A stretch of DNA of 64,000 bases. Origin: Adiantum capillus-veneris (Eukaryota > Streptophyta > Polypodiopsida > Polypodiales > Pteridaceae). The stretch covers positions 94,569,247 to 94,633,246 of the forward strand of contig CM043954.1 in assembly GCA_014529385.2 (NCBI GenBank), written 5' to 3'. Below the pieces are notes generated by a model. That model worked only from the letters and a program-made list of their open reading frames with translations, searched no databases and was not told the DNA's origin. This document shows, piece by piece, positions 1-11,954 of this stretch. Position 1 is the stretch's first letter, and every line of letters begins with the position of its first letter. Both the position numbers and the translations under genes were made by a program.

Positions 1-437
1 TTTAGGAATTTGCTCATACAAGATCTTGAAGATCGTAGCAGATACATCAACTTTACACAGGAGGAAGAGCAACCAATCTTTTATATCACATTCATAGTGA
101 TAGATGCAATGATGGACAACAGTAAAATCTACAAGTTTCTTCAACCAAAATCAGTAAGTGATTCCATACCATACATCTGGCTTTGGGAAAGATATTTCAA
201 GATCTTTGATCCTGGGGGGTGCTTATGGAAACTCTCTCAATGGAGGAGGTTTACTCCGTCACTTCATTTCATCTTGCTATTGGCTCGGAGAACCTTCCAT
301 ATCACACAAGGTTTTTTAATCATACAACAAAGGTTCTTCAAAGATAAGAGCAGACAAAGACAGACGTTACATAATATACATGTTGTATGATCGGATAAAT
401 GGTACATAAATGTACCATTATCTAAGGGGGGGGCTAA
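1..437 (+). mobile_element. 3' internal end of an LTR retrotransposon with hairpin and polypurine tract
   Basis: This stretch lies directly upstream of the long terminal repeat that starts at 438. It ends with a polypurine tract (AAGGGGGGGG, 424-433), the usual primer for plus-strand DNA synthesis next to a 3' LTR. A perfect 22-bp hairpin (arms AATGGTACAT and ATGTACCATT, loop AA) sits at 398-419 just before it. The open frame at 10-390 matches no family I recognise and is probably not a real protein. The body of the element lies outside the window to the left. Confidence 0.6.
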
Positions 438-1503
438 TGATAGCCGTTTTTCGGCTCTCCATAATTGCCATAGTAAGCTACCTCACCCTACCAAAATCAC
501 CCAAACACTATGGCTATCCCTACCATTTCACTGTAAATAGGTGTGTGTGAATTAGGGGACTTTTTCCATATCTTCTTAAAAAACCCTCAGCTAGCTAGTC
601 ACTGGGCTAGGTGAGCCAAAAAAAATAAAAATAAATAAAAATAAAATAAAAGTATATTATGGCCTCTTTGTGTGTAAATATTTCATTGTATATATGGCCT
701 AAATATAGGGATTTTTTATAATTATTTTGGTATTTTATTTAAATATTTCTACTTAGGTGTGTGTTTTATTAAACCTATGTACACCTTCTTTCATCCTCTT
801 ACACCATAATTATATTTTTTGCCAATATGTACATACTCTAACCTCATATTTTTCCTTTATACAAATCACTCCCACATTTTCATCCTCACCCTCGTGAAAA
901 CAAAAAATTGATTTCTACTCATTGGTTACCTTTATTATATTATTTACTTGCATACCTTTTCCTCTTTCACCCAAAATAATTCAAGGAGGGACCATATCAT
1001 ATGATTCCAATATCTTTCCATATCCATAACTCCTCCATATTTTTATTATTAGTTTTACTCATTATTCTAACACCATGTGCTCATTGAGCTAAAGTCCATG
1101 AATAGTCCATACACTAGTCCCACCATGTATATATTTCTTTATTCACCAATAATCCTCCTCCATGCATGTGTCAAGGGCAACTTGGATGCTTTGTATTATG
1201 ATATGACAAAGGAGGGGCTCACTCTTGGATGCATTGTACAAATTCAACAAAGGAGGGGTCCACTAAAAGACTTTTGCAGGCATAAAAAACAGGCTTTTTG
1301 GTGAGAATTTTGGCACCTATCTCCACTCCGAATTTGGAGCGGTGGTCAAAAGAGAAAATGTAGCCCACGCTCTGAATAATCACCTCAAATTTTTTCATGA
1401 TTTTTGGAGCTACCAGCGGTGAGCTATGATTTTTTGAGTGGACCCCAGTCTGTCCACTTTTCTCACAAGTAGCCCATAGTCTTCTCTCACCTCTTTCCAC
1501 ACT

Positions 1504-1538
<35 letters not shown>

Positions 1539-3129
1539 TTCTCTCAATCCCTCACTCAAACCTGCATCTTCAATGGTTTCTCTCACCTTCCTCACCATTA
1601 ACCTCCCCACTTACTCCCATAGCTCTCATATGAGCTCTCCATGTACATACACCATCTCTATGCCTCTCTCTATTATCTCCAAAGTACAATTCCATCTTAC
1701 TCCTTATATATATACATAAATTCAGCATGTGTACCATGATTAACCTCTGCAAATAAAGAGATATCATCAACGGAATTACCATTTTCATCGCGATAATCAA
1801 CCTTGGCGGCGATGGCGTAAAGAAGGGAAGACGAAGAAGAAGATCGATGGTCATTTTGAGAACCTACACAAGTAAGTCCAAAACTTCTTCAAGCTTCACC
1901 ATCACAAGGATTTGCTCACTTCATTCAACCATCTTACTCCAACCATCCACCTCATTCTACCCATTGTAAATGTAACATTAACTTTCTAGTGATTACTAAC
2001 ACTAACCACTAACATACTAACACAAAATAGCCATTGATCTAACCATAAAAGACACCTCACCTCAAGACATGTGTATAGTAACTCTCTCTCTCTCTCTCTC
2101 TCCCCTTCCTTAAAACTTACTTTCACCTTATCTACCATCAATAATGCTCTCTTTTGAGCCCACACCCATGACTCAAGCAGACAAAGAAGGCCCGCAATGT
2201 TTTGATATTCAAAAAAATCATAATCCTGATTTGTTAGCTTGTAAATTAGGATTTCCAATAATCTTAATATGGGGTCTCCAACCTATAAATAGGCCCCTCT
2301 CCTTCTTGTAAAACAACCTCCAACATCTCACATAGCACCCCAACACTCTATGCGTGAGGAGAGACTTAGGTGTAGCAACCACTTGTGAGATTCACTCTTG
2401 GTGTGAGAGAAGCCTTCAAGCTACACATTGCAAGTGGGAGAGCGTGAGTTCCTCAAATCTCAAAACCACTATTATATATGCTCCTTCATCATCAATAAAT
2501 TGAGGTTTGGTGCATCAAAGGCGTGATTCGACGTTCAAATCTTCGTCCTTCCATTTGTGCAATACGGTTTGGTGAATTCAAGGTGACTTGCGTATTTGAG
2601 TTTTTATCGGTTGATCTTGATTTTAGAAAGTGTTTTAGTGTGTTTTTCATTGCCAGTTTTGTGTCCATTGTAAGAGGGTATTGTGGTGAGAGGTCTCCCA
2701 CACCCTAAGACAGTGTGTGTGTGTTTTGGCAATGATTAGCAATCACTAAGCATTGAGTGAGTTTTGTACAAGTTCTACGATAGCATCATAACGAACCATC
2801 TCCATTTGCAAGTCACAAATAAGGTATTACGCAAGATCCTTTCCTCTCTCTCTTCCCTTTGCTGTAGCTCTCTCTGGTCCATTTCATGTGTGTCTTGGTG
2901 TGAGGTTGTTTGTGTGTGTTGTGTGGTGCATCTTCTTGGTTGTGCCAAAATCTCTCTTGCGTCCTAGTTCGCATACCATAACTAGGTGGTGCCCCTATCT
3001 TGTTTTGGTTTGGCTGTGGGTTTGTTGTTGTGTTGTGCTTGTGGTTGCCCCAGCCCCAATTGAGCAGCACGGGAGCCTTGAGGGGTGTTTAGAGGTCGCC
3101 TCTCTTGTTGCCCGCCCCGGACCGCCTCA
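438..3129 (+). mobile_element. Long terminal repeat, copy 1 (3' LTR)
   Basis: This 2.69-kb block begins TGATAGCC and ends CGCCTCA, so it has the TG...CA ends of LTRs, and a polypurine tract abuts its left end. A diverged copy of the same length and orientation lies at 55,881-58,548. Both copies share the first ~180 bp (ending near a run of GAGCC), the TATA region and the last ~170 bp (ending GGACCGCCTCA). It contains an AC microsatellite near 1,508-1,537 and a short CT tract near 2,082-2,101. The short ORFs across it look like noise. I infer a 3' LTR because of the polypurine tract. No target duplication can be tested, since the left flank is element DNA. Confidence 0.7.
2284..2292 (+). promoter_or_regulatory. 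Probable LTR TATA box
   Basis: TATAAATAG lies about 1.85 kb into the LTR. The second LTR copy has TATAAAAGG at the equivalent place (57,580). Both are followed within ~40 bp by C/A-rich leader-like sequence, so this is the likely core promoter of the retrotransposon. Confidence 0.5.
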
Positions 3130-6100
3130 CTGTCTAGTTTCCGCTTTACCTCATCTAGCTACGCATCCGCAACAAATCCCCTTCAAAAAGCCACCTGCAT
3201 GGCTTTGCAATCTGCTTTTTCTTCTTCACCAAGGCTATCGAACCATCTTGTTTCGATAATCCGCTTTCCAACACGAACAACACGTAGTCTTGAAGCCAGG
3301 TTTCCGCATCTTCAACCCTAGTGAGAACAGGAAATCCCACCCAAGCCATCACTAGCAACACCTGCGCTTCAAAGGCCGCACCTTTGGCATCACAAAAAAC
3401 ACCACTTTGACTTCAACTAGGAGCATCAGCATACTCCTCAGTGGGGGCACCAAAAGATGGAGAGGGGGAATGGGGGAACACACCCGACACCAATACAAAG
3501 GCCTCCCTATAGCTAAGGGTATCCACAACACCCCTATCCTCTCAAAAAACACCTTCAAAGAAACACTTTACACTAGCAGACCACCGCCTTCTCAATTGCC
3601 ACCGGTCACACACTATACAAATCCACTACATAGCGCACAACTGCTACCACTGCCTGCCTCCACCCTTACACACACTCATAGACACTCAATCTCACCATCT
3701 CACTCAAGACACCGTTGGTCCGGAGGGGGCACACACATCCACACAGCCGAAAACGAGGAGAACCATGAAAGCAGGAGAAAGAGAAGGGGGAAGGGGAAAC
3801 AATAGCAAGGAAAGGGAACTGCAGCTTGATTGCACTTCAAAAAACATGTACACGGGCTTGCACTGCCATCACCATGGCCATTTTCACAAGATAATACAAA
3901 GGGGTTTGACAGGCACACTCCTTTGTCAGAGAGCTCCTCTTTGCAGGCTTCCAAAGGCCTCCAAAAGCCAAGAAAAAAGCCCCTAATTTGGTCCATTTTT
4001 TACTTTTATAGGGGGGTCTTCAATTTGGGAAATTGCCCTTCAATTGGTTCATATGTCCCACTTTCAATATCTTCTGGGAAGGGGGCACCACCTTGCTCCA
4101 TCTGCTCTCTTTCTTTCTCTTTTGCACTTGGGGGGGGCGGCATTAGCGATGTCGCTATTGCCCCTTGGCTTTTTATTTTTTATTTTTTTACCTTCATTTT
4201 TACCCCTTTGTGGGCTTAACCTTCTACTACTCAATTGGCTTGACTTGGACTTATCTGCCCGGCTCCTCTTGCCACTTATTTCTTTTTTTTTCCTCTCTCC
4301 CTCTACTTCTCTTTGGTCCCGCCTCCCATTTTACCCTTGCCTTGGTTTGCCTCTGCTCGACTGGCTCTTTTACTCTTTGGTCCACTTTGCCCGAACACTC
4401 TTTGGAGTGGTCTCCTTTGCCCGGACCTTATGCATAGGTGGCCTATTTGACCTCCCTTGAGTTCATCCTCTCTCTCCCTATGCCCATCTCCCGCGCCACG
4501 AGAACCTCCTCTTCCACGCAAGGGGGGGGCCAATAGCAAGGTCGCTATTGTCCTCCCTCTCTACTTCAAAATTTTGGGGCCCCAAGGACCGTGGGACTTG
4601 CTCCCTAGTCGCGTATGCCACATCATTACATGCCAACCACCTTCCTCATGCAGGCATGCCACCCCTGGCACCGCCTCGCCAACCAAAACACCGCCGCCTA
4701 CACCCGGCAGGGCGGCCTCCAGCCAAAGCAGTGCCAACGGCGCCTGACGCCATAGCCAATGCCTCACAGAGCATGCTGCTCGCCTCAATACTCCTAAATG
4801 GTGTGCATTCTGGCCTTTATACCCCACCGCCATGTGCAGCGCCCATGCATATGGGTTTATCATGCCGCCACGTGGTAGCCCCTGCCTGGCTTTGAGGCCT
4901 CAAGCCCACTTAAAAATCACCAAAGTCTATTCAAAGACCCCCCATTTTTTGGGCCTTATTCTTCTCGTCCTCATATCCTGCCCATGGGTTGTAAGCTCGA
5001 TCCGCCAAATCATGCCAAGTCTTCGCCGCAGCGGTCCCGAACCATAAAAAACTTACCGCCTTCAGATCCTTTGGAATGCGCTATTTGAGGCCGCAAAAAA
5101 ATGAGAAAAACATCAGCCAAGTCTTCTCCCGGCATTGCCTCCCGATTTTGTTCAGCTGCATGTAGCTGACTGGGTATCCAATTGATACACCGTCGACTCG
5201 CACCAACTTGACATGATGCACACATCCACCAAGAACCTTGGCGAGGTCGAAACAATGCCAGATGGTGCATTTTCCAATGCGGTCAAATGAGCTCAGACCC
5301 GACCCCTGAAAAATCTTCTAGCGGCCATAACTTGCTATCCAGAGCTCCGATTCACATTCTGAAAAGATAGGCACTCTCCGTAACTTAAGATCTACACATG
5401 TATGCACTAACACCAGCCTGGGTCACCTGTCCCCAGCTGCCTTGTCCATCGGGGATCTGCTACACACTTCAACTTTAAACTTAAGTATCTTTAGCACCAG
5501 GGCTCCATTTGACGAGCCATCTAGACCGACTTCTAGAGCACATTGAACACTACATTTTAGGACATTGACTTGGCATTCCATACACCTCCATCTGCCATCC
5601 CATCTGGACCATCCCGCAGTACTTTTGGCCTAAAAAACCGCTTTAAGCATACATTCCCGCTACCCTTTGGCTACCAAGGGCCTTGGCACCTGCCCTAGTA
5701 TTCTACACTGCACTCGACTCCTACCTCTGCCTGGCATAGACCACTTCTTATTGCGGAACAACTTTGGCTGCACCAACGTAGGGGCTAGAGCTGTGGGTTC
5801 ACGTAATCCACCATGCGTGCTAGGTGTTACGGCATAAGTCGCACATTGCGGTCTTGCGGTCTTGCGGATGTCTGACATTGCGAACTAGGAGTCATGCGGC
5901 TTTGGGACAGTTCTACATGGGGATATCATGAGACAGGACGAGGGTTTGCACCGTTCCCGATTTGCGCTGGAGCAGTGGTTGTATATGGGGGGAATACCAG
6001 CCTTGGGGATATCTCTAATTTTCATGTCATCAATATATTCCCCTCTTGTACTTTATGTTTGGTTGCATATCAATGAAGAAGACGGTGTTATATTTCTGTC

Positions 6101-6213
6101 ACTTGTCTTCTATTCTGCCTTCATGTGTTTTGATGTTCATATAATGTAAGGCAGTGTGAGGGTATTCATTCCCATAATGCTTATTGCTCCTCTGCAGGCA
6201 GATAACATTATAT
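3130..6213. other. Unassigned repeat-like region; right end resembles a 5' LTR
   Basis: No convincing gene is visible. 3,130-5,300 is richer in C and G than its surroundings and holds several G runs. Two of them (4,128 and 4,519) are each followed by a TAGCGATGTCGCTATTG-like inverted motif. The stretch from about 5,950 to 6,213 lies just before a primer-binding-site-like sequence and a gag region, so it is probably the R/U5 part of a 5' LTR. I could not find that LTR's start or a second copy. The many overlapping short ORFs have no recognisable motifs. Confidence 0.3.
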
Positions 6214-6227
6214 CTGGCGACCACGAT
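6214..6227 (+). other. Primer-binding-site-like sequence
   Basis: TGGCGACCACGATG starts with the TGG expected to pair with a tRNA CCA end, and lies shortly upstream of gag-like coding sequence. I could not match it to a particular tRNA, so it is tentative. Confidence 0.35.
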
Positions 6228-6256
6228 GCATGATGGGAGACCTCCTGTGAACATGC

Positions 6257-7157
6257 ATGCACAATAGGTCGCAGGGTCCTCCTGAACTTGTGGTTCCATT
6301 TGTGGGGAGACGTCGGAGGAGACGCGGTTCAGATGAATTCGTTTTTTCTACACCGCAGGATGAGGAACACGTGTCTCCATCGCCAAGTCTGGTGCATGGT
6401 AGGCGTATTCGGCGTGCGTGGCGTACTCCATGTAGTCAGTCATGTCCTCTTGCCATGGGTTCACCCTCACCCACTCATGTTGCTCCTCCAACATCTTTGG
6501 TAAGCAGGCCTGGGGTTTCACCGCCATTGTCCCCACCTCCTAGTGTTCGTCAGCTTTTTCCAAGAGGGGGTACAATTGGGAAACAGACGATGGCACAACC
6601 ACTAGGTGGGTGGTCAGATTAAGTATAGCCGTTTTTGAGGTCTTTCAAAAGAAGACCCTGATGCACATTTGTGCCAATTTAATAAAGTGTATGGATTGAA
6701 TCATTGTGGAGTGGTGATTCCTCTTCATCAACAATCAGTGTTTGAATCTACACTTTCAGGGAAAGCTGCCAAATGGCTGTCAGAATACCCCGATGATCAC
6801 TTTCACACGTATGTCAAAGGGTCCAGAGCGTTCTTGTGATGGTTGAGAACGGAAAACACGGTCCCTCAACATTTGGAAAAGCTTCAGATGCTACATCAAA
6901 AGTCATTGCCAGTGGAGGATCATGCTGCAAAATTTCGGATGCTTTTGCAGCGGGTGTCTTCGGCACAACGGCCAACAGCCGAGGTGTTGAATGATTATTT
7001 TCTGCGAGGACTCAATAAGGATCTCAAAACTACTATGTCAATAGTTGACAGGGTAACCACTCCATTGGATAATGCCATTGCAAGGGCTGATGTAGCAGGA
7101 GAAGCTTTAGAGGATACAGAATCCCCAAAGAAGTCAAAGAAAGAAATCTCATCGTAA
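6257..7157 (+). pseudogene. LTR-retrotransposon gag (capsid region), degenerate
   Basis: Gag forms the particle that packages retrotransposon RNA. The first open part (6,257-6,622) is rich in arginine, serine and proline, as gag N-termini often are. From 6,639 a second frame gives a typical plant retrotransposon gag domain: a start like GLSKEDPDAHL, then SGKAAKWL, then a helical region with EDHAAKFRMLLQRV and NDYFLRGLNKDLK. It ends at a TAA at 7,155-7,157. An in-frame TGA at 6,837-6,839 and the frame change near 6,630 show decay. Gypsy (Ty3) affiliation is inferred from the later zinc knuckles and the ITRSGK region; no reverse transcriptase follows. It lies 3' of the primer-binding-like site, as expected for an element reading rightwards. 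Confidence 0.65.
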
Positions 7158-7345
7158 GTCTCAGGGAAGTGGTTGTGATAGTTCGGAGTCCAAGATTGCA
7201 AACTCACATTCCTCACACTCAGGCAGCAACAATTCGGGGAAAGAATCAAAGGAGGCACCTTGGAGAAAATCCCAGCGTCAAGAAAAAGGTGTCCCATCCG
7301 AATGGTCAAATTCTTCTACGGTGGTTAAAAGTCTAAAGGAATAGT

Positions 7346-8378
7346 GGTGTACTCAATGCCAAAATCTGGGACATGCCGCTCAAGAGTGTGCAATGAATCA
7401 GAAATGGTGTGCGATTTGCACGGTCAACACTCATAATACAGTGGAATGTTATTTCAATGGTCGGGTCGTAGGAGTTGGGATTCTTCTACATGGCATCCAC
7501 CACAGTCTGGGTAGGGATAAGAGCCTGTGGTGTTGATGGTTAACGCTTATACAGCAAAGGCGCCCTTTCAATGACAAGCAGGTGGACAAGGTCAAGGAGG
7601 GGGTTGCAATCGCAGACGAGGTGGCCAAGATCCTAATCGACCCAAGACCTGCCTTTTCTGTTTGGGAGATGGGCATTGGTGGTCTGAGTGTTCAGAGGCT
7701 ATGGAATATGATCAGAAGAAACAAAAACGTGTTGCAAGAAAGTAGCTGAGTGTGGCTATGGTTCAGATTGAAGGCATGGAGGAGTCAGACACGGTGGTTT
7801 CACTAATTACACGTTCTGGAAAAATTGTGGTTCCAACAGCCGATGTTAAGCTTCCGGATTGGACGACTCAAGAAGATGTCCGAAAAAAGACTGTGACATG
7901 GATACCACAGTCAGTACCACCATTGCAATCATCAAGACCATCGACCTCTTGCGTGGAAACAAAAGAGGGGAAAGTCAGAAATAAGGTGGATATTATGAAA
8001 GAGGATAATTGGGATTCAGTTTGGAAAGAGGTCCTAGATTCTTTATTACAAGTACCTTTGAGTTCATTACTGAAATTGGTTCCGAATTTTCATAATGCGT
8101 TGCTAAGTCAGAAGTCCAAAGCAATGACTAAGATGGAAGTTGAAATTGCGGTAGCTGAGGGTGAGGGGGACGAGTCAGTCCCATTGCCGGCGACTAGGAC
8201 CATGGATACTCGCATCCCGGAGCTTTCAGTTAGATATCATGGCACATACATCCACAAAGTACTCTTATTACAAGAATTTGCTAGTATGCATCTATACCTG
8301 GTGCGCCAACAAAATTGGACAGGAAGATTGAGTAGATGGGTGCTCTTGTTACAGGAATTTGCTAGGAATTCCAACTAA
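7346..8378 (+). pseudogene. Gag nucleocapsid with three CCHC zinc knuckles and pro-region start
   Basis: One frame carries three perfect CX2CX4HX4C zinc knuckles: 7,349-7,390, 7,409-7,450 and 7,650-7,691. These are nucleic-acid-binding motifs of the gag nucleocapsid. A TAG at 7,743-7,745 interrupts the frame, which then stays open in the same register to 8,378. The downstream part includes ITRSGK and a leucine-rich segment around PLSSLLKLV, like the linker before the protease in gypsy-type polyproteins. The protease active site itself is not reached. The last ~120 bp contain two near-identical copies of a short segment (about 8,261 and 8,341), and hAT transposase sequence begins immediately after, so the retroelement is truncated here. 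The frame differs from the upstream capsid frame. Confidence 0.65.
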
Positions 8379-8379
8379 A

Positions 8380-9007
8380 CAATGGGAACAAATGCATACT
8401 TGTCTACATGGAGCAGGTTTTGTCTTAGATCCTAAGTTCCAGATGCACGAGCAATCTTGAAAAACTGAAGTGATCAGTGATTTCAAGAAAGTGTGTGCTC
8501 AACTATTAGGCAATGTGGATGGACAGGTGGCATACACACAGAAGACGACACATACTAGCAGAGAAGGAATGTTTGGGGATGTTTGGCATATAGATGATAT
8601 CAAGACGATGAGCACACCAGTTTGGTGGAAAGAGTATGGTGGAGAAAAGGTGGAACTTCAACATGTGGCTGTGAGAGCATTGTCTATTGCCACCTTGAGT
8701 GGTAGCTATGAAAGAACTTGGTCTACGTTTGCTTTGTGCATACTATAAAAAAAAATCGATTCCTAAAGGAGATGCTGACTTGGTGTATGTATTTTGTAAC
8801 ATGCGACTAATGCATAAGACAACAAAGTTAGCCACACGTGCCACAGAAGAAAGCTTTGGGCACTTTCAAACACATGAAGCAATTGCAAATGAGCTCAACT
8901 CCGATGATGAAGTGGAATGGAAACCAGAAGATATTGATCTAGAATGGTCAAATGTTGAAGAATTTGATGACATGGTGCCTATGATTGAGGGGACGGATGA
9001 GCTATAA
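8380..9007 (+). pseudogene. hAT-family transposase C-terminal fragment with dimerisation domain
   Basis: hAT transposases move DNA by cut and paste, and their C-terminal dimerisation domain is distinctive. Here LDPKF is followed by a tract with TPVWWKEYGGEKVELQHVAV, then SGSYERTWSTFAL, then a K-rich segment and DADLVYVFCNMRLM. This is the normal order in plant hAT proteins. There is an in-frame TGA at 8,458-8,460, and the frame changes near the A-run at 8,747-8,756, so it cannot encode an intact protein. The acidic tail ends at a TAA at 9,005-9,007. The N-terminal BED finger and catalytic region are missing, and truncated gag sequence adjoins directly at the 5' side. Family assignment is firm; only a relic remains. 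Confidence 0.8.
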
Positions 9008-9068
9008 ATTTTGTACTATATTCTCTATTAATTTTGTAGTGCAAAATTTATGTAGAGTTTAGCTTCAC

Positions 9069-9072
9069 AATC

Positions 9073-9151
<79 letters not shown>
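9069..9151 (+). repeat. (CT)n microsatellite
   Basis: An almost pure CT dinucleotide tract of about 80 bp with a few interruptions, just 3' of the hAT relic. The RERERE-type open frames across it are artefacts of the repeat. Confidence 0.95.
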
Positions 9152-9153
<2 letters not shown>

Positions 9154-10333
9154 ATTGTCTCCCTTTCTCTCCATCTGCTCTTTATCATTGTCAAAAAGAG
9201 GGAGCGAGAGAGAAGAGAACTTACACAATTGCAACAACATCTGACATGTTCATTTGTTGCAATAAATAGAGATTTGCATACCAAAGAGAGGTTTTAGTTA
9301 CAAATCTTGAGATTTAAGATACAAAAAGAGATTACTATTGTTAGGGAGATTTAATTTAAATCATGGGCTGCATATCGAAAAGATCAGATACATGAAATTT
9401 TGATTGGCCAAATGAATCGCTTGCAAGCGCATTGCCTATCTCTTCTTTGACAACAGGCCCATACTTTGCCTCGTACCATGCCAACTTTCTTTGTAGCACT
9501 GTTATACAAGCGCACAGCATGCTGGGGTCTCTCCTTAACTTGCCAAATCCATCCCTTGGGTTGCAAGATGCTCAATGAATGCAGTTTCTTCGGGAAAGTA
9601 TGTGTAACCTCTCTTGCAAGGAGGGTCTTCTTGATTGGCTTCCCGTGCATGAATCTTCAAGGTTGAGCGTCCTTTTTCAACACCTCTTGTAGTGGGATGA
9701 TTGTTCCAATCAAATTTGACCCACAATACATAGTAACAATAGCATTGTTGCACAAAGTAAATGGCCACTTGATAATTATTTGGTGGCGATCTGAACACTT
9801 AGATAAATCTTGCAAGGATTTTTCTTACGAGGACAGTGTGTTGCAAATCTGAAACCTTCAAGGGAGCGGAAGCCTTAGCATTTCCATTGAGTCAAAATAA
9901 TGTGTTGCATATAAAGTGATTCGGGCATAGCTATCTGCATTGCCTGTAATTCAGTGGCTCCCCTTTAAGTTTTGATCGTCTTGTTGGGACACAACCAAAG
10001 CGCTAAGATCTCCTTGAGCCACCCAAATCTCTTTATCTTTGTAAATTTGATGAGCCAATGCATGATTAAGCAAAGGATCATTAGGTTGTTGTGCATTGTG
10101 GTTGGGAGAAAATTCTTCCATAACCGAAATGAAAAATAATAAACTTTAATGAGACACGTCTTAGCACTTGGAAAAGAGAGATGGTTTAGAGAATTTAGCG
10201 ATCCAACTTGAAACACTTTAAAACCTTAACTTGAAGAACTTTAAAGACGTAAATGAAAAATACAATTAAAGATGTAATTTGAAATATCACCACATATTGC
10301 ACACCATTAATGCCAAAAAAGTTGATTAGTGAT
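9152..10333. other. No recognisable gene
   Basis: Short minus-strand open frames occur at 9,384-9,798 and 9,965-10,216, but none carries a motif I recognise and they overlap in different frames. The segment could be the decayed 3' continuation of the unrecognised gene at 10,334-11,705. Confidence 0.3.
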
Positions 10334-11705
10334 CTAATCATCAACAGGTCTCAAGCCAGATTTGGTTACAACATGATAGCCAACATTATGGCCTCCATTC
10401 AAACAAAGGCATAAATCCCATATCTTAAGTCTATCTAAGGGTTGGGGGGATTTTCCACTGGCAAGATATTTGTTTACATTTCGCAAAAAATTGCACTTGA
10501 GAACCTCGGAGGACTCTTGAATACACGCAATCAAGCGTCTAAGAATATATATTCTTAGACTCTTTAATGAAAGGAGGATTGGTGCTGATATTTCTAGGGA
10601 CAGTCCATGGATAATCTTCCTCAAATGAAGCTCTACATTGAGGGGTGAGATTTGGCAGCTTGGGAAATGTTGCCAAAGTGCTTGATGGTGTACTTTGTCT
10701 ACACTGCACAATTCCAGCATACACTCCTCGCTCTCCAAAATGGAGTCAAATATTTCTAGTGTGTAGATCATTGTGAATGAATTTGTGACTATGCACAAAT
10801 TTAACCGTCTCTGCAGAAGAGCGTTGCAGATCGGTAAAATGTTGTCTACAAAATGTTGTACAGTTCCAGATGTTTGTTGGAACTCTCTGATTGTGGGCTT
10901 GCTTCCATCATGATGACATGCCTAAATCCACTACTCAAGGTGACCTCCATTCCAAAGTTTGAAGATCAACATAGGCCTTTTGGTATACCAAACAAGAGCA
11001 CGGGGCAATATCATGCCACAATGATGAACAATTGTAGCAGTTGCCTCCTCTAGCACAATCTGTAATGTCATCTTGCTTCCTATTTGGTCTTTGTAGATCT
11101 TTGCCGCATAAACAGGATCTTTGAAGAGAGGATGTTCCACTGAAACTTGTTTCATATTTGCAAAACATCCCTCACCTAATTGGGGTGCTTGCAAGTGAAA
11201 GATGGAATGCTCCCCAAGTAATTGTAGGAAAGGAGGATACGTCATATCATCTAGGTGTATAGCTAAGGGCTGAGCAGCTGATGCAGGAGTTACATCCTCT
11301 TCTGTCGTAGGACATTTTTAAGAGCCTTCAATCTTATCCTTGCTCTTCAATTTTGAATGTAGCAGTGCTACAAGCTTCATTCACTCTTCAATTCCACATT
11401 TGGTTTCGATTTTGGATGAACCATACTCTCAAAGCTTCTAGTGATGTGGCCTAATAATTGCTTTATTGTGTTATGCATCACTCCATCAATGTGCAGAGCT
11501 AGGTTAAATGAAACTGTGAATTCACTGCACAGGTTCAACGAATACTATTCCACAAGCTCAATCACAAAATTATCAAACTTTGCGTGCAGTGGATCAAATG
11601 CTTGTCCCAAATGATTGTGTGAAGCTCCATAGAGAGACAAAACTAGAGCATCACTAATGATTTTGCGATGGTGACGTGTTAACTTTGTCTCTACCATGAC
11701 TAAGG
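10334..11705 (-). pseudogene. Decayed unrecognised protein-coding region
   Basis: Read on the minus strand, about 1.4 kb looks protein-like but is split over frames. From ~11,703 a frame runs about 100 codons with one TAG and includes SDALVLSLYGASH and FNLALHIDG. A second runs from ~11,300 to 10,931 with DMTYPPFLQLLGEHS and VEHPLFKDPVYAAKIYKDQ. A third covers 10,798-10,334. Composition is mixed and hydrophilic, unlike microsatellite ORFs, and reading direction is consistent. I recognise no domain and give no function. It may be a transposon-captured or transposon-encoded gene. Confidence 0.35.
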
Positions 11706-11954
11706 CCTAAAAATACATGAAGCAAATGTAAGTAAGGTAAGTCTAGAATAGATAAAAATTTGACATATATGATTGTAAATAATTCTAAAGAAAAACATTC
11801 CATGGACAATAATAACTTCCAATAATGAAAGATTTAAACATTTCATGCACAATAATAATAAGTAATGAAAGACTTTAAAACATATGTAATTTCTCCTTGT
11901 AATGCGATGCACTGGTCAGCAACACCCAAAGATATAAAAAAATATAATAACAAT

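Noticed and set aside
438-3321. Host genes at 2,764-3,321
   Set aside because: The frames lie across the LTR end and do not persist in the second LTR copy with the same reading frame.
4044-4460. Leucine-rich 138-residue frame resembling a membrane protein
   Set aside because: It lies on pyrimidine-rich DNA with several overlapping frames and no recognisable motif.
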